This document shows positions 1 through 12,034 of a stretch of 64,000 bases of DNA, one piece after another (position 1 is the first letter of the stretch; each line of letters begins with the position of its first letter). The notes under the pieces were generated by a model. It was not told where the DNA came from. It saw only the letters and a list, made by a program, of their open reading frames with translations, and did no database searches. This DNA is from Acidobacteriota bacterium (lineage in GTDB: Bacteria; Actinomycetota; Acidimicrobiia; Acidimicrobiales; RAAP-2): NCBI GenBank assembly GCA_018971185.1, contig JAGXBH010000006.1, positions 18,667 to 82,666 on the forward strand. The letters are read 5' to 3'. Both the position numbers and the translations under genes were made by a program.

Positions 1-114
1 ATGGACGGCGCCACCCTCGTGGGGATGATCTCCATCGGTGACGTCGTCAAGTGGCGTGTCGACGAGTTGGAGAACGACAAGCGCGACCTCATCGAGTACG
101 TCACGGCCCGTTAG
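1..114 (+). CDS. CBS-domain protein, C-terminal end only
   Basis: The first 37 codons of the window are open and end at TAG 112-114. The reading frame gives a typical end of a CBS domain, with LVGMISIGDVVKWRVDELE, followed by a short charged helix. In CBS-domain proteins the ...GxxSxGDV... strand-helix is the second half of the adenosyl-nucleotide-binding motif. The gene begins left of the window, so an accessory domain cannot be excluded. It converges on atpC, 11 bases away, and is not part of the ATP synthase operon. The ATG at position 1 is probably an internal Met. Confidence 0.7.
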   Translation: MDGATLVGMISIGDVVKWRVDELENDKRDLIEYVTAR

Positions 115-125
115 CCGCGACGTCC

Positions 126-551
126 TCAGCGAGCCGCGGCCAGCTGCAGGCGCAGTTGGGCGCGCGCCAGCGACGCGAGCACCAGGGCCCGGGCCGCCTC
201 GTCGAGCTCCGCCCCGGTGTTCAGTTGCGCCTCGGCCGACTCCTTGGCGGCCTGGGCGCGCGCGACGTCGATCTCGCTCACGCGTTCGGCGACGCCGGCG
301 AGCACCGTGGCGCGCGTCACGCCCGGCTCGTCCCCCGGACCCACCTGGAAGTATCCGCCGTGCACGCAGAATCCCAACTCACCCGACACCGTCGCCACCC
401 GCACCAAGCCCGGGACCACGTCACCCACCGTCGGCGTGTGCTGGGGCAGGATCGTGAACTGCCCCTCGGACGAACGGGCCATGAGAGCGGTGGCCTCACC
501 GCTCCACAGCGCCGCTTCGGGCGTCACGATCTCGACCTTCAACGACGCCAC
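126..551 (-). CDS. atpC: F1Fo ATP synthase epsilon subunit
   Basis: This 141-residue protein is the epsilon subunit of the F1 rotor stalk. It couples gamma to the c-ring and can inhibit ATP hydrolysis. The N-terminal 85 residues form the beta-sandwich signature (VEIVTPEAALWSGEA, then QFTILPQHTPTVGDV). The C-terminal part is the Ala-rich helical hairpin (about residues 88-141). It is the last gene of the atp operon, starting 3 bases after the atpD stop. Length is normal for the family. Confidence 0.96.
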   Translation of the reverse strand: MASLKVEIVTPEAALWSGEATALMARSSEGQFTILPQHTPTVGDVVPGLVRVATVSGELGFCVHGGYFQVGPGDEPGVTRATVLAGVAERVSEIDVARAQAAKESAEAQLNTGAELDEAARALVLASLARAQLRLQLAAAR

Positions 552-554
552 GGG

Positions 555-2889
<2,335 letters not shown>

Positions 2890-2923
2890 CGCTCCTCCTC
2901 CCTCGCTCGATCGATCCCGTCGC

Positions 2924-4441
<1,518 letters not shown>

Positions 4442-4457
4442 CACAGTTTCCTTTTTC

Positions 4458-5369
4458 CTAGTCGTTTCGATTCAATGCAGATTCGTAGAAGTGACCCGCC
4501 GCGACGGCGTCGTGCAATGCGGACAGTCGTCCGCGCGTCGAAGCGTCGAGGCGCACGTCACCCACCTCGACCAGCACCCCACCGAGCAGGTCGGCCTCCT
4601 CGGCCACCTGCAACTCCACGTCGGTACCCGTCAGGGCGACCAGCGAGCGCACCAGGTCGGCCCGCGCGGCGTCGTCGAGCGAGCGCGCGGTGAAGACCCG
4701 CGCCACGCGCCAATTGCGCGCGAGGGCGACGTAGTCCACGATGAAGTCGAGGGTGCCCACGACGTCACGCGGGCGACCGCCCTCGATCACGTACCTCGCG
4801 ACGCGCAGGCTCACCGGTGACACCTTGGCGGCCAGGAGCTCGTCGAGCAGACCCAGACGCGAACCCAGTGGCGCGTCACGGTCGAGCAACACTCGACGCA
4901 GCTCGACGTTCTCCTCGACCGTGCGGGCCCAGCGGAACAGCTCCTCCTCGATCCGGGCGAACTCGTCGGTCGCGGTGTCCTCCAGCAGGGCGTCGGCGTA
5001 ACCCGCGACCCGCCGGCGGGCGGCCAACAGGCCGAGGCTGCGCTGACTGATCGCGCCGGTCTCCTCGAGCACCAGGGCCGTCTGGGCCAACTCGGCGATC
5101 GCCGAGGCGACCTCCTGGGCCGGCGCCACGGTGGCGGCGTAGACCACGACCCGCAGCGTGGTGGCGTCGACCTTGTCGGCGAGGACCTCGCGAAGGACCT
5201 GACCGCGCACCACCCCAGTGAGCGAGGTGTCGCTCAGCATCCCGTGCAGTTCGGGCTGCGCGAGGACGAGACGCTCCAACGACGCGAGCTGCGCGACCAC
5301 CGTGGTCAGCGTCACCTCGTCGAGGTTGCCCAGGAGGGCGGCGGCGTATCCTTCGAGCTTGGGCAGCAT
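4458..5369 (-). CDS. atpH: F1Fo ATP synthase delta subunit, long actinobacterial form
   Basis: This protein links the F1 head to the peripheral stalk b subunit. At 303 residues it is far longer than the roughly 180 residues of most bacteria; long delta subunits are known in actinobacteria such as Streptomyces. The N-terminal OSCP helical domain appears twice. Copy 1 is about residues 1-80 ([20 protein letters not shown]). Copy 2 is about residues 115-200 ([27 protein letters not shown]). The usual C-terminal region follows with [12 protein letters not shown]. The start is ATG 5369, two bases after the atpF stop. Confidence 0.93.
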   Translation of the reverse strand: MLPKLEGYAAALLGNLDEVTLTTVVAQLASLERLVLAQPELHGMLSDTSLTGVVRGQVLREVLADKVDATTLRVVVYAATVAPAQEVASAIAELAQTALVLEETGAISQRSLGLLAARRRVAGYADALLEDTATDEFARIEEELFRWARTVEENVELRRVLLDRDAPLGSRLGLLDELLAAKVSPVSLRVARYVIEGGRPRDVVGTLDFIVDYVALARNWRVARVFTARSLDDAARADLVRSLVALTGTDVELQVAEEADLLGGVLVEVGDVRLDASTRGRLSALHDAVAAGHFYESALNRND

Positions 5370-5371
5370 GA

Positions 5372-5893
5372 TCAGCGATTCGCTTCCTTCTGCGCTTCCG
5401 CGTTCAGAGCGGCCACGGCCTCGCGGACCAGGTCCTGGTGGGCACTCTGGTCCACCTCGCGACCAACGACCTTGGCGACCAGATCAAAGACGATCTCGCC
5501 GATGCGCGCCGACGCCTCGTCGATGGCGCGCTGACGCGCGGCCGCCACCTCGGCGTTGGCCTGAGCGACGATGCGCTCGTACTCGGCCTCCCCGCGGGCC
5601 CCCGACTCCGCCTTGACCTGGTCCGAGAGGGCCTGCGCGTTGGCCACGATCTCGCGGGCCTGGTCACGGGCCTCATCGAGCACCCGCGTGCGCTCGTCCC
5701 CCGCGGCCTCCGCGGCCGCGCGGGCCTCGTCGGCCGCCGTGAGGGCGGTACGGATCTTGTCCTGTCGCGCCTCGATCGCGGTGTTCAGCATCGGCAGGGC
5801 GTACTTCGTGACGACCCACAGGATGACGAGCACGACCGCGAGTTCGACGAACCACGTCCCGTTGGGGAGGAGGAAGATGGAGCCTGTACTCAT
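5372..5893 (-). CDS. atpF: F1Fo ATP synthase b subunit
   Basis: This 173-residue protein is the peripheral stalk b subunit. One membrane helix lies at about residues 14-33 (FVELAVVLVILWVVTKYAL). A long charged Ala/Glu/Arg-rich coiled coil follows, with the conserved IEARQDKIRTAL at its start. There is no fusion to delta as found in mycobacteria. It sits between atpE and atpH in the normal order. Confidence 0.96.
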   Translation of the reverse strand: MSTGSIFLLPNGTWFVELAVVLVILWVVTKYALPMLNTAIEARQDKIRTALTAADEARAAAEAAGDERTRVLDEARDQAREIVANAQALSDQVKAESGARGEAEYERIVAQANAEVAAARQRAIDEASARIGEIVFDLVAKVVGREVDQSAHQDLVREAVAALNAEAQKEANR

Positions 5894-5953
5894 GTCGGGT
5901 GACCTTCTTTACTGAACGGCCTCGGACGGTCCCACGGACCCGTCGCGGAGGAA

Positions 5954-6223
5954 CTAGTTGCTCTTGAAGACGTAGACGAAGACGACCATGAACAGCAGGT
6001 TGATGAAGTACATGGCCTCCACCAGACCCACGGTCAAGAAGAAGTACTGACGCGCCTTGTTCTCGATCTCCGGCTGACGGGCGATGGCCGCGATGGTCTG
6101 GCTACCCGCCAGGCCGTCACCGATCGCCGCACCGATGGCACCTCCGCCGAGGGCGAGTCCGCCACCGATGAGCGCACCGGCGTTGCGTACTGCAGCCGCA
6201 ATGTCGTTTGGATTTGTTGCCAT
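5954..6223 (-). CDS. atpE: F1Fo ATP synthase c subunit
   Basis: This 89-residue proteolipid forms the rotor ring. Helix 1 is glycine-rich ([19 protein letters not shown]). The loop carries the conserved ARQPE, and helix 2 carries the ion-binding Glu at position 69 ([11 protein letters not shown]). Helix 1 lacks the Gln of sodium-binding rings, so proton coupling is inferred. A strong ribosome binding site (AGGAGG) lies upstream. The 60-base gap to atpF is the largest within the structural atp genes. Confidence 0.97.
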   Translation of the reverse strand: MATNPNDIAAAVRNAGALIGGGLALGGGAIGAAIGDGLAGSQTIAAIARQPEIENKARQYFFLTVGLVEAMYFINLLFMVVFVYVFKSN

Positions 6224-6247
6224 TTCTGTCTTTCCTCCTGGGTTGGG

Positions 6248-7030
6248 TTAGTGAGAGGCCTGAAGCACGTCGTGCGATTCGACGTGACGCTCGTCGTGTG
6301 ACTCGTCGTGGCTCGTGGCCATGCCGAAGTACAAGACGGCGAGGAGCATGAAGATGTACGCCTGGATGACGCCGATCAGGGCGTCGAAGGGCTTCCAGAT
6401 GATCTCCCCGAAGGGGATCACGTAGATGGGCAGCAGCGTCGTCATGACCGCGATCATGAGCCCGCCCGAGAACATGTTGCCGAAGAGACGGAAGGTCAGG
6501 GTGATGGGCTTGGTGATCTCCTCGATCACGTTGATCGGGGCCAGGGCGGTGTAGGGCTGGGCGTAGTGCTTGAGATAGCCACCGACGCGGCGCGCCCTCA
6601 GCGACTCGACGTGCACCCAGACGATCACCAGGACGGCCATGGCGAGGGGCAGGTTGACGTCACCGGTGGGCGCCGGGAAGATCTCGCCGGACTGACCCGG
6701 GTGCATCGACGTGGGCAAGAAACCGATCCAGTTGCAGATGAGGATGAAGAGGAAGAGGGTCACGCCCAGCGGGACGAAACGACGGCCGCGCTCGCCCATC
6801 GCCGACTCGGCGAGGTCACTCACCATCCCGACGATCATCTCCCAGAAGACCTGGATCTTGGACGGCACGCCATCGGTCACTTTGGAGGTCATACGAAAGA
6901 CCAGGAACATGAAGATCGCGAGGGCCAGGAGCGTCGACATGATGATGTCGGTGTCGAAGGTCAGACCCAGGAAGTGGGCCGTCGGGTGCACCCCGACCTC
7001 GATGGTCTTCGCCGCGTACAGCGTCTTCAC
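6248..7030 (-). CDS. atpB: F1Fo ATP synthase a subunit
   Basis: This 260-residue membrane protein is the Fo stator that carries the proton half-channels. It has five to six hydrophobic segments. The essential Arg lies in ITLTFRLFGNMFSGG, and the last helices read VIQAYIFMLLAVLYFG. The C-terminal tail is unusually rich in His, Ser, Asp and Glu (repeats of SHDE/HVESHD). The start is GTG 7030, which overlaps the atpI stop in a GTGA arrangement with GGGGGA upstream. Confidence 0.96.
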   Translation of the reverse strand: MKTLYAAKTIEVGVHPTAHFLGLTFDTDIIMSTLLALAIFMFLVFRMTSKVTDGVPSKIQVFWEMIVGMVSDLAESAMGERGRRFVPLGVTLFLFILICNWIGFLPTSMHPGQSGEIFPAPTGDVNLPLAMAVLVIVWVHVESLRARRVGGYLKHYAQPYTALAPINVIEEITKPITLTFRLFGNMFSGGLMIAVMTTLLPIYVIPFGEIIWKPFDALIGVIQAYIFMLLAVLYFGMATSHDESHDERHVESHDVLQASH

Positions 7031-7431
7031 TTCATGTCCCCCTGCTTCGCCACCACACTCAACACGTTGACGACGAAGACGATCTGATAAATCACGAGCC
7101 CTGCAACAATACCTATTCCGAGCGCCGTGTCCAGTACGAGGGCGCCGACCGCCACCACCGTCATCACGGCGAGGCGTCCCATGGTGTTGCTGCCGAGTTG
7201 CCGGCGCACCGCCTTGGTGCTCTGCTCACCCTTGATCTCGACGCGAGCGACCTGGCGGTCGAGGAATCGCAGGTTGAGGATCGCCATCCCCACGCCGATG
7301 ACGACGCCGAGTCCCGCCAACGGGTTGATCATGACGCCGATCACGAATCCGACGGCGCCCGCGACGATGGCCGAGAGCACTGTACGACGCAGCAGGCGCG
7401 GCAGTGTTGTCGGGGAGAGGTTTTCGAGCAC
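7027..7431 (-). CDS. atpI: ATP synthase I-type membrane protein
   Basis: This protein of about 134 residues has four predicted membrane helices (LSAIVAGAVGFVIGVMI, LAGLGVVIGVGMAILNL, LAVMTVVAVGALVLDTA, IVAGLVIYQIVFVVNVL). It sits directly before atpB. AtpI-type proteins help assemble the c-ring or the complex in other bacteria; the assignment here rests on position and topology more than on sequence. I chose GTG 7431, just after the stop of the upstream small gene, although no ribosome binding site is evident. A longer reading frame upstream overlaps that gene and is unlikely. Confidence 0.75.
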   Translation of the reverse strand: MLENLSPTTLPRLLRRTVLSAIVAGAVGFVIGVMINPLAGLGVVIGVGMAILNLRFLDRQVARVEIKGEQSTKAVRRQLGSNTMGRLAVMTVVAVGALVLDTALGIGIVAGLVIYQIVFVVNVLSVVAKQGDMK

Positions 7432-7442
7432 GGTGATGGGTT

Positions 7443-7691
7443 CTAAAGGTAACGCCGGACTTGCTGAACCACGCTCACCACGGCGGCGACCGTCCCTAAC
7501 ACTATCCCGATTAGCAGGCCCGCGGGAGCGGTGTGGAAAATGTGGTCGACCCAGATGCCCAGAGCCACCCCCGCCCCGACGCACCCGGCGATGGTCGACC
7601 CCATGACGGCGAAGGCCGCGAGTCCGGGAAGCCCGGATCCATCAGGAGATTTCTCACCTGAGGGCGGAGGCGGGGACCCGGGGTCGCTCAA
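7443..7691 (-). CDS. AtpZ/AtpI-family small membrane protein
   Basis: This 82-residue protein has two membrane helices (LAAFAVMGSTIAGCVGAGVA and GLLIGIVLGTVAAVVSVVQQ) separated by WVDHIFHTAP. That pattern matches the AtpZ/AtpI family found at the start of many atp operons. It probably starts at TTG 7691, overlapping the wecA stop as TTGA, with a GAGG site 7 bases upstream. The N-terminus is Pro/Ser/Gly-rich and cytoplasmic. In some bacteria AtpZ with AtpI forms a Mg2+/Ca2+ transporter; that role is not shown here. Confidence 0.72.
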   Translation of the reverse strand: MSDPGSPPPPSGEKSPDGSGLPGLAAFAVMGSTIAGCVGAGVALGIWVDHIFHTAPAGLLIGIVLGTVAAVVSVVQQVRRYL

Positions 7692-8827
7692 CGGTGCGCC
7701 TCGTCGCGCTCGTAACGCTGGTGCTCGAGACGGCGTCGACGCGTCAGCAGCGGGCTCGACCAGGTGAAGAGAGCGATCAACAGGACCGCGACCGCCAGCG
7801 GCAAGAACACGTTGGTGCGCGGGTAGAACAGCGGGAAGAGCACGAAGCCGCACAGCAACGCGGTCCAGAGCCACAGGATGATCACGGTGCGACGGTGCCC
7901 GTGGCCCAAGCGCATCAGTCGGTGGTGGATGTGGTTCTTGTCGGGAGTGTGAAAGCCCTGACCCGACATCGTGCGCCGGACGAACGCCCAGACGGCGTCG
8001 GTGAGGGGCACGCCCAGGATGAACACGGGGATCAGCAGCGGCGCGAAGAAGAAGAAGGTGACGCCACTCGCCGGTGGTGTGCGCCCGCCGATCACCATGG
8101 TCGAGGCCGACATCAACAGACCCAGCATCAACGCGCCCGCGTCGCCCATGAACAGCTTCGCTGGATGGAAGTTGTCGCGCAAGAAGCCCACGCAGATCCC
8201 GAAGGTGAGGGCGGCGATCAGGGGGCCCACGTTGGTCGAGGGCAGCAGGCCCAACTCCTCCAAGCGCAGGCCGTAGATGCACAGGGTGCCTGAGGCGATG
8301 GCCACGATCCCCCCGGCGAGTCCGTCGAGCCCGTCGATCAGGTTGACGGCGTTGGAGAGGGCGAAGACCCAGATGGCCGTGATGACGGGCAGGATCGACG
8401 GACCCAGCACGATGAAACCCGCGAAGGGGAGTTTCAGCTGGTACATGGTGCAACCGCTGTAGTAGAGGATCGTCGCGGCCAGGACCTGACCCGCCACCTT
8501 GGCCGGGGCGCTCATCTCGCGAAAGTCGTCCACCACGCCGACCACGAACATCACGCCGGTGGCGAGCAGGACCCCGAACATCTCGTGGGACGACTCGATG
8601 ACCGCGCGCGTGGTCGGCAGGACGAAGGCCACGACCAGGGCGACGCAGAAGCCGACGAACATCGCGCCCCCACCCCCGTAGGGGGTGACGATCTGGTGGA
8701 CCTTGCGCTCATCGGGCTGTGCGCTGTAGTTGACCGCGAGGGCGATCTTGCGCGCCCACGGGTTGCTCATCAGGGTGACCAGGGCACCTACGAGGGCAAT
8801 GATCCCGTACGTGCCCAGTGAGTTCAT
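7688..8827 (-). CDS. wecA: WecA/TagO-type polyprenyl-phosphate sugar-1-phosphate transferase
   Basis: This 379-residue protein has about ten to eleven membrane helices. It belongs to the MraY/WecA family, which transfers a sugar-1-phosphate from UDP-sugar to decaprenyl or undecaprenyl phosphate at the inner membrane face. Family motifs are NLIDGLDGLAGG, FMGDAGALMLG and DKNHIHHRLMRLGHGHR. The position just before the atp genes matches the actinobacterial rfe/wecA, which starts cell-wall linker or polysaccharide synthesis. The cytoplasmic tail is basic. The sugar specificity (GlcNAc likely) is inferred. Confidence 0.88.
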   Translation of the reverse strand: MNSLGTYGIIALVGALVTLMSNPWARKIALAVNYSAQPDERKVHQIVTPYGGGGAMFVGFCVALVVAFVLPTTRAVIESSHEMFGVLLATGVMFVVGVVDDFREMSAPAKVAGQVLAATILYYSGCTMYQLKLPFAGFIVLGPSILPVITAIWVFALSNAVNLIDGLDGLAGGIVAIASGTLCIYGLRLEELGLLPSTNVGPLIAALTFGICVGFLRDNFHPAKLFMGDAGALMLGLLMSASTMVIGGRTPPASGVTFFFFAPLLIPVFILGVPLTDAVWAFVRRTMSGQGFHTPDKNHIHHRLMRLGHGHRRTVIILWLWTALLCGFVLFPLFYPRTNVFLPLAVAVLLIALFTWSSPLLTRRRRLEHQRYERDEAHR

Positions 8828-8830
8828 GGG

Positions 8831-10117
8831 CTACTTCGTGAAGGAGGCGTAGGGGTCGAAGAGCGCGCAGAGCTCGGCGACCTCCTCGCGCACCCGCTCG
8901 ACCTTGGCGGCGTCCTCGCGCTCACGCAGCGCCCGGGCCATCAGCGAGGCCACGGTGGCGAACTCGTCCTCACGCAGTCCGGCGGTCGTCTCGGCGGCCG
9001 TCCCCACGCGCAGACCCGACGTGATGAAGGCGCTGCGCGGGTCGTCGGGGATCGTGTTGCGGTTGGTGGTGATCCCGGCGCGGTCCAAGACCTCCTGGGC
9101 CACCTTCCCGGTGAGGTCCGCGTCGAAGTCGCGAAGGTCGAGAAGCACCATGTGATTCTCACTGCCCCCCGAGACCAACCGGAAGCCCTCGCGGGCCAAC
9201 GCGTCCCCGAAGGCCGAGGCGTTGGCCACGACCTGACGGGTGTAGGTCGAGAAGCTCGCCTGGGCGGCCTCGCGGAAGGCCACCGCCTTGGCCGCGATGG
9301 CGTGCTCCAAAGGTCCGCCCTGCTGGCCCGGGAACACCGCCATGTCGATCGCCTTGGCGTGGTCGCTGCGGCACAGGATGGCGCCCCCGCGCGGTCCGCG
9401 AAGGGTCTTGTGCGTGGTGAAGGTGACCACGTCGGCGTAGGGCACGGGATTGGGGTGCGAGCCGCCGGCGATGAGTCCCGCCACGTGGGCCGAGTCGAAC
9501 ATCAAGAGGGCACCGACCTCGTCGGCGATCTCACGGAACGGGGCCGGGTCGATGCGTCGCGCGTAGGCGGTGGCCCCCGCCACGATCATCCGCGGTCGAT
9601 GGGTGAGGGCCATGTCACGCACGTTGTCGAAGTCGATCATCTCACCGGGCGCCGCCGGGTCGTCGTTGCGCGGCGTCACGCCGTAGGACACGAAGTTCCA
9701 CGCCTTGGACGTCATCGACGCGGGCGATCCGTGCGTGAGGTGACCACCCTGGTCGAGGCGCATCGCGAGCACGGTGTCACCGGGCTCCAGCAGCGCCTGG
9801 TAGACCGCGACGTTCGCGTTGGCCCCGGAGTGGGGCTGGACGTTCGCGTGGTCCGCGCCGAAGAGCCCGATCAGCCGACGACGGGCGAGGTCCTCGATCT
9901 CGTCGACCACCTGGTTGCCCCCGTAGTAGCGGCGACCCGGATACCCCTCGGAGTACTTGTTCGTGAGGACCGAGCCGGTGGCGGCCATCACGGCGGGCGA
10001 GGCGAAGTTCTCGCTCGCGATCAACTGCAGCGTGCTGGTCTGGCGCGCCCACTCCTGGGCGAGGAGATCGAGTACCTCGTCGTCGCCGGTGATGAAAACG
10101 TCGAAGGGAGAGCTCAC
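8831..10117 (-). CDS. glyA: Serine hydroxymethyltransferase
   Basis: This 428-residue PLP enzyme interconverts serine and glycine and loads tetrahydrofolate with a one-carbon unit. The PLP Lys is K237 in VTFTTHKTLRGPRGG. Other signatures are LIASENFAS near residue 32, NKYSEGYPGRRYYGG at 53-67 and DSAHVAGLIAGG. Length is normal. It lies 19 bases after rpiB and 3 bases before wecA in the same transcription direction. Confidence 0.97.
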   Translation of the reverse strand: MSSPFDVFITGDDEVLDLLAQEWARQTSTLQLIASENFASPAVMAATGSVLTNKYSEGYPGRRYYGGNQVVDEIEDLARRRLIGLFGADHANVQPHSGANANVAVYQALLEPGDTVLAMRLDQGGHLTHGSPASMTSKAWNFVSYGVTPRNDDPAAPGEMIDFDNVRDMALTHRPRMIVAGATAYARRIDPAPFREIADEVGALLMFDSAHVAGLIAGGSHPNPVPYADVVTFTTHKTLRGPRGGAILCRSDHAKAIDMAVFPGQQGGPLEHAIAAKAVAFREAAQASFSTYTRQVVANASAFGDALAREGFRLVSGGSENHMVLLDLRDFDADLTGKVAQEVLDRAGITTNRNTIPDDPRSAFITSGLRVGTAAETTAGLREDEFATVASLMARALREREDAAKVERVREEVAELCALFDPYASFTK

Positions 10118-10136
10118 GAGGGAACCTTTCGTTGCG

Positions 10137-10583
10137 CTAGGCGCGTTGGTCGAGTTGACGGAGTTTGTCGATTCGCGCGAGGTGGCGACCGTCCCCGGGT
10201 TCGGCGCCCAGCCACGCCGCGAGGGCGTCCTGGGCCACCGTTGGTCCGATCAATCGCGCGCCCATGCAGAGCACGTTGGCGTGATTGTGCTCGCGCGCGA
10301 GGCGCGCGGAGGTCGCGTCGTGCACCAACGCGGCGCGCACGCCGGGCACCTTGTTGGCCGCGATCGAGATGCCCACGCCCGAACCGCAGACCGCGACACC
10401 CAGGTCGGCGTCGCCGCGCGCGACCTGGTGCCCGACGGCGGAGCCGAAGTCGGGGTAGTCGACCGAGTCAGAGGCGTTGGTGGTCCCCAGGTCGATCACC
10501 TCGTGGCCCCATTCGCGCAGGGTGCTGACGAGGATCGACTTGAGGTCGTACCCGGCGTGATCCGCTCCGAGGGCGATTCTCAT
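10137..10583 (-). CDS. rpiB: Ribose-5-phosphate isomerase B
   Basis: This 148-residue protein interconverts ribose 5-phosphate and ribulose 5-phosphate. The RpiB/LacAB signatures are MRIALGADHAGYDLK with Asp8 and His9, and the catalytic Cys in VAVCGSGVGISIAANK. I chose ATG 10583 rather than GTG 10589 because AGGG lies 7 bases upstream of the ATG. Its position between tsaC and glyA is a frequent actinobacterial neighbourhood. Confidence 0.94.
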   Translation of the reverse strand: MRIALGADHAGYDLKSILVSTLREWGHEVIDLGTTNASDSVDYPDFGSAVGHQVARGDADLGVAVCGSGVGISIAANKVPGVRAALVHDATSARLAREHNHANVLCMGARLIGPTVAQDALAAWLGAEPGDGRHLARIDKLRQLDQRA

Positions 10584-10592
10584 AACCACACC

Positions 10593-11210
10593 CTACTGGT
10601 CGCCCGCGGCCGCTTCGGGTCCGAGGACCGCCTCAAGGTCCTCGCGACGCACCGCTCCCTCACGCCGCAGATGCCAGCCGTCGGACGCCAACTCCACCAC
10701 CGTCGACACCTCGCCGTCGCAGACGCCCGCGTCGAGGACCCCGGCCACGGGCGCCCCCCAGGTCGTGCCCTCGACGTCCTCGACGCTGACGCACGGACGA
10801 CGGCCGTGCTCGTTCGCGCTGGTCACCGCCAGGGGACCGCACTGGGCGATGATCGAGGACAACTGCGGCTGGCGCGCGAGGCGCAGGCCCAACGTGGACC
10901 TCGCGCCGACGCGGGCCGCCACCGACGCGGGCGCGTCGACCACGATGGTCAGGGCCCCCGGCCAGAAGCGCTCGGCCAGACGCTGCGCGTCGTCGGACCA
11001 GTCGACGCCCAGTTCCGCGACCTGCGCCAGCGAACCCACCAGCACGGGAAGCGCCACGTGCTGGGGGCGTCGTTTCACCGCGAAGAGCCGCGCGACCGCG
11101 TCGGCGTCGGCGAGGCGCGCGGCCACTCCGTACACGGTGTCGGTGGGCACGACCACGACTTGCGCGCTCAGTAGCGCCCGGACCGCCTCCCCCACGTCCA
11201 GACGCCTCAC
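10593..11210 (-). CDS. tsaC: Threonylcarbamoyl-AMP synthase (Sua5/YrdC family)
   Basis: This 205-residue protein makes L-threonylcarbamoyladenylate, the first step of the t6A37 modification of ANN-reading tRNAs. The YrdC core shows VVPTDTVYGVAARL, the basic motif KRRPQHVALPVLV and LAVTSANEHG. No C-terminal Sua5 domain is present, so this is the short form. GTG 11210 overlaps the prmC stop as GTGA, so translation is probably coupled. A longer reading frame upstream is a shadow of prmC. Confidence 0.93.
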   Translation of the reverse strand: MRRLDVGEAVRALLSAQVVVVPTDTVYGVAARLADADAVARLFAVKRRPQHVALPVLVGSLAQVAELGVDWSDDAQRLAERFWPGALTIVVDAPASVAARVGARSTLGLRLARQPQLSSIIAQCGPLAVTSANEHGRRPCVSVEDVEGTTWGAPVAGVLDAGVCDGEVSTVVELASDGWHLRREGAVRREDLEAVLGPEAAAGDQ

Positions 11211-12034
11211 GTCGGTCGCCTCGCGACGAAGACGCGAGGACGCCCACTCAGGTCGTCGACGCCGCGAACGTCGACGTACCCGCGCGCGCTCGTGAGTCCC
11301 CGGAGCGCCTCGCGGTGTCCGACGCCGTGCTCCACCACCAAGGATGCGCCCGGACGCAGCCACTCGAACGCCTCGTCCACGATGATGCTCAGGTCCTCGA
11401 AGCCCACGACGCCGCGCGCGTCCGGCGACACCAAGGCGCCCCGGGGCTCGTGTCCGAGCACCGGGTCCAGGTCCGCCATCTCTGAGTCGCCCACGTAGGG
11501 CGGATTCGCCACGACCAGGTCCACGCGCGAGCGCAGCGAGTGGTCGAGGGCGTCGAACCACGAGGACGCCACGAACGAGACCGCCGTCAGCGCGTGCTTG
11601 CGCGCGTTGGCGCGCGCGACGTCGAGGGCGGCCGTCGACTCGTCCACCGCGATCAGGGCTCCCCCCACCCCTCGTGAGCGCAGTTCGTCGAGTATCGCCA
11701 GTCCGAGCGCGCCCGAGCCGCACCCCAGGTCGACGATGAGCGGGGCTCGGTCCGCACCGGACAGCTCGCCGAGGGCGACGTCCACCATCTCCTCGGTCTC
11801 GGGGCGCGGGATCAGGACGCGAGGGTCGACGTCGAGGTCGAGTGCGCGAAAGGGCCAGTGTCCGATGACGTACTGCAGTGGCTCGCCCGCGAGGCGCCGA
11901 CGCGCCGCGGCGAGCAGTGTCGACTGATCCGCGTCAGGGCGCGTCGCGAACTCCTCCACCAGCCACCGGGCCTCGTGTCGCTCGACGCCGAGGGCCACGA
12001 GGTCGGCGACCCCCATGGTCTCAGCGTCCGTCAC
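11207..12034 (-). CDS. prmC: Release factor glutamine N5-methyltransferase
   Basis: This protein of about 275 residues methylates the Gln of the GGQ motif in release factors. The SAM-binding motif IVDLGCGSGALGLAI and the catalytic NPPY (VVANPPYVGD) are present. The N-terminal helical domain is ordinary. The start is uncertain: GTG 12034 overlaps the prfA stop by 14 bases, while ATG 12016 lies just after it. It directly follows its substrate gene prfA, as in many bacteria. Confidence 0.94.
   Translation of the reverse strand: MTDAETMGVADLVALGVERHEARWLVEEFATRPDADQSTLLAAARRRLAGEPLQYVIGHWPFRALDLDVDPRVLIPRPETEEMVDVALGELSGADRAPLIVDLGCGSGALGLAILDELRSRGVGGALIAVDESTAALDVARANARKHALTAVSFVASSWFDALDHSLRSRVDLVVANPPYVGDSEMADLDPVLGHEPRGALVSPDARGVVGFEDLSIIVDEAFEWLRPGASLVVEHGVGHREALRGLTSARGYVDVRGVDDLSGRPRVFVARRPT

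Noticed and set aside
7443-8453. 336-codon minus-strand frame reaching through wecA
   Set aside because: Only its last 82 codons look like a protein (AtpZ-like); the rest is an out-of-frame reading of wecA.
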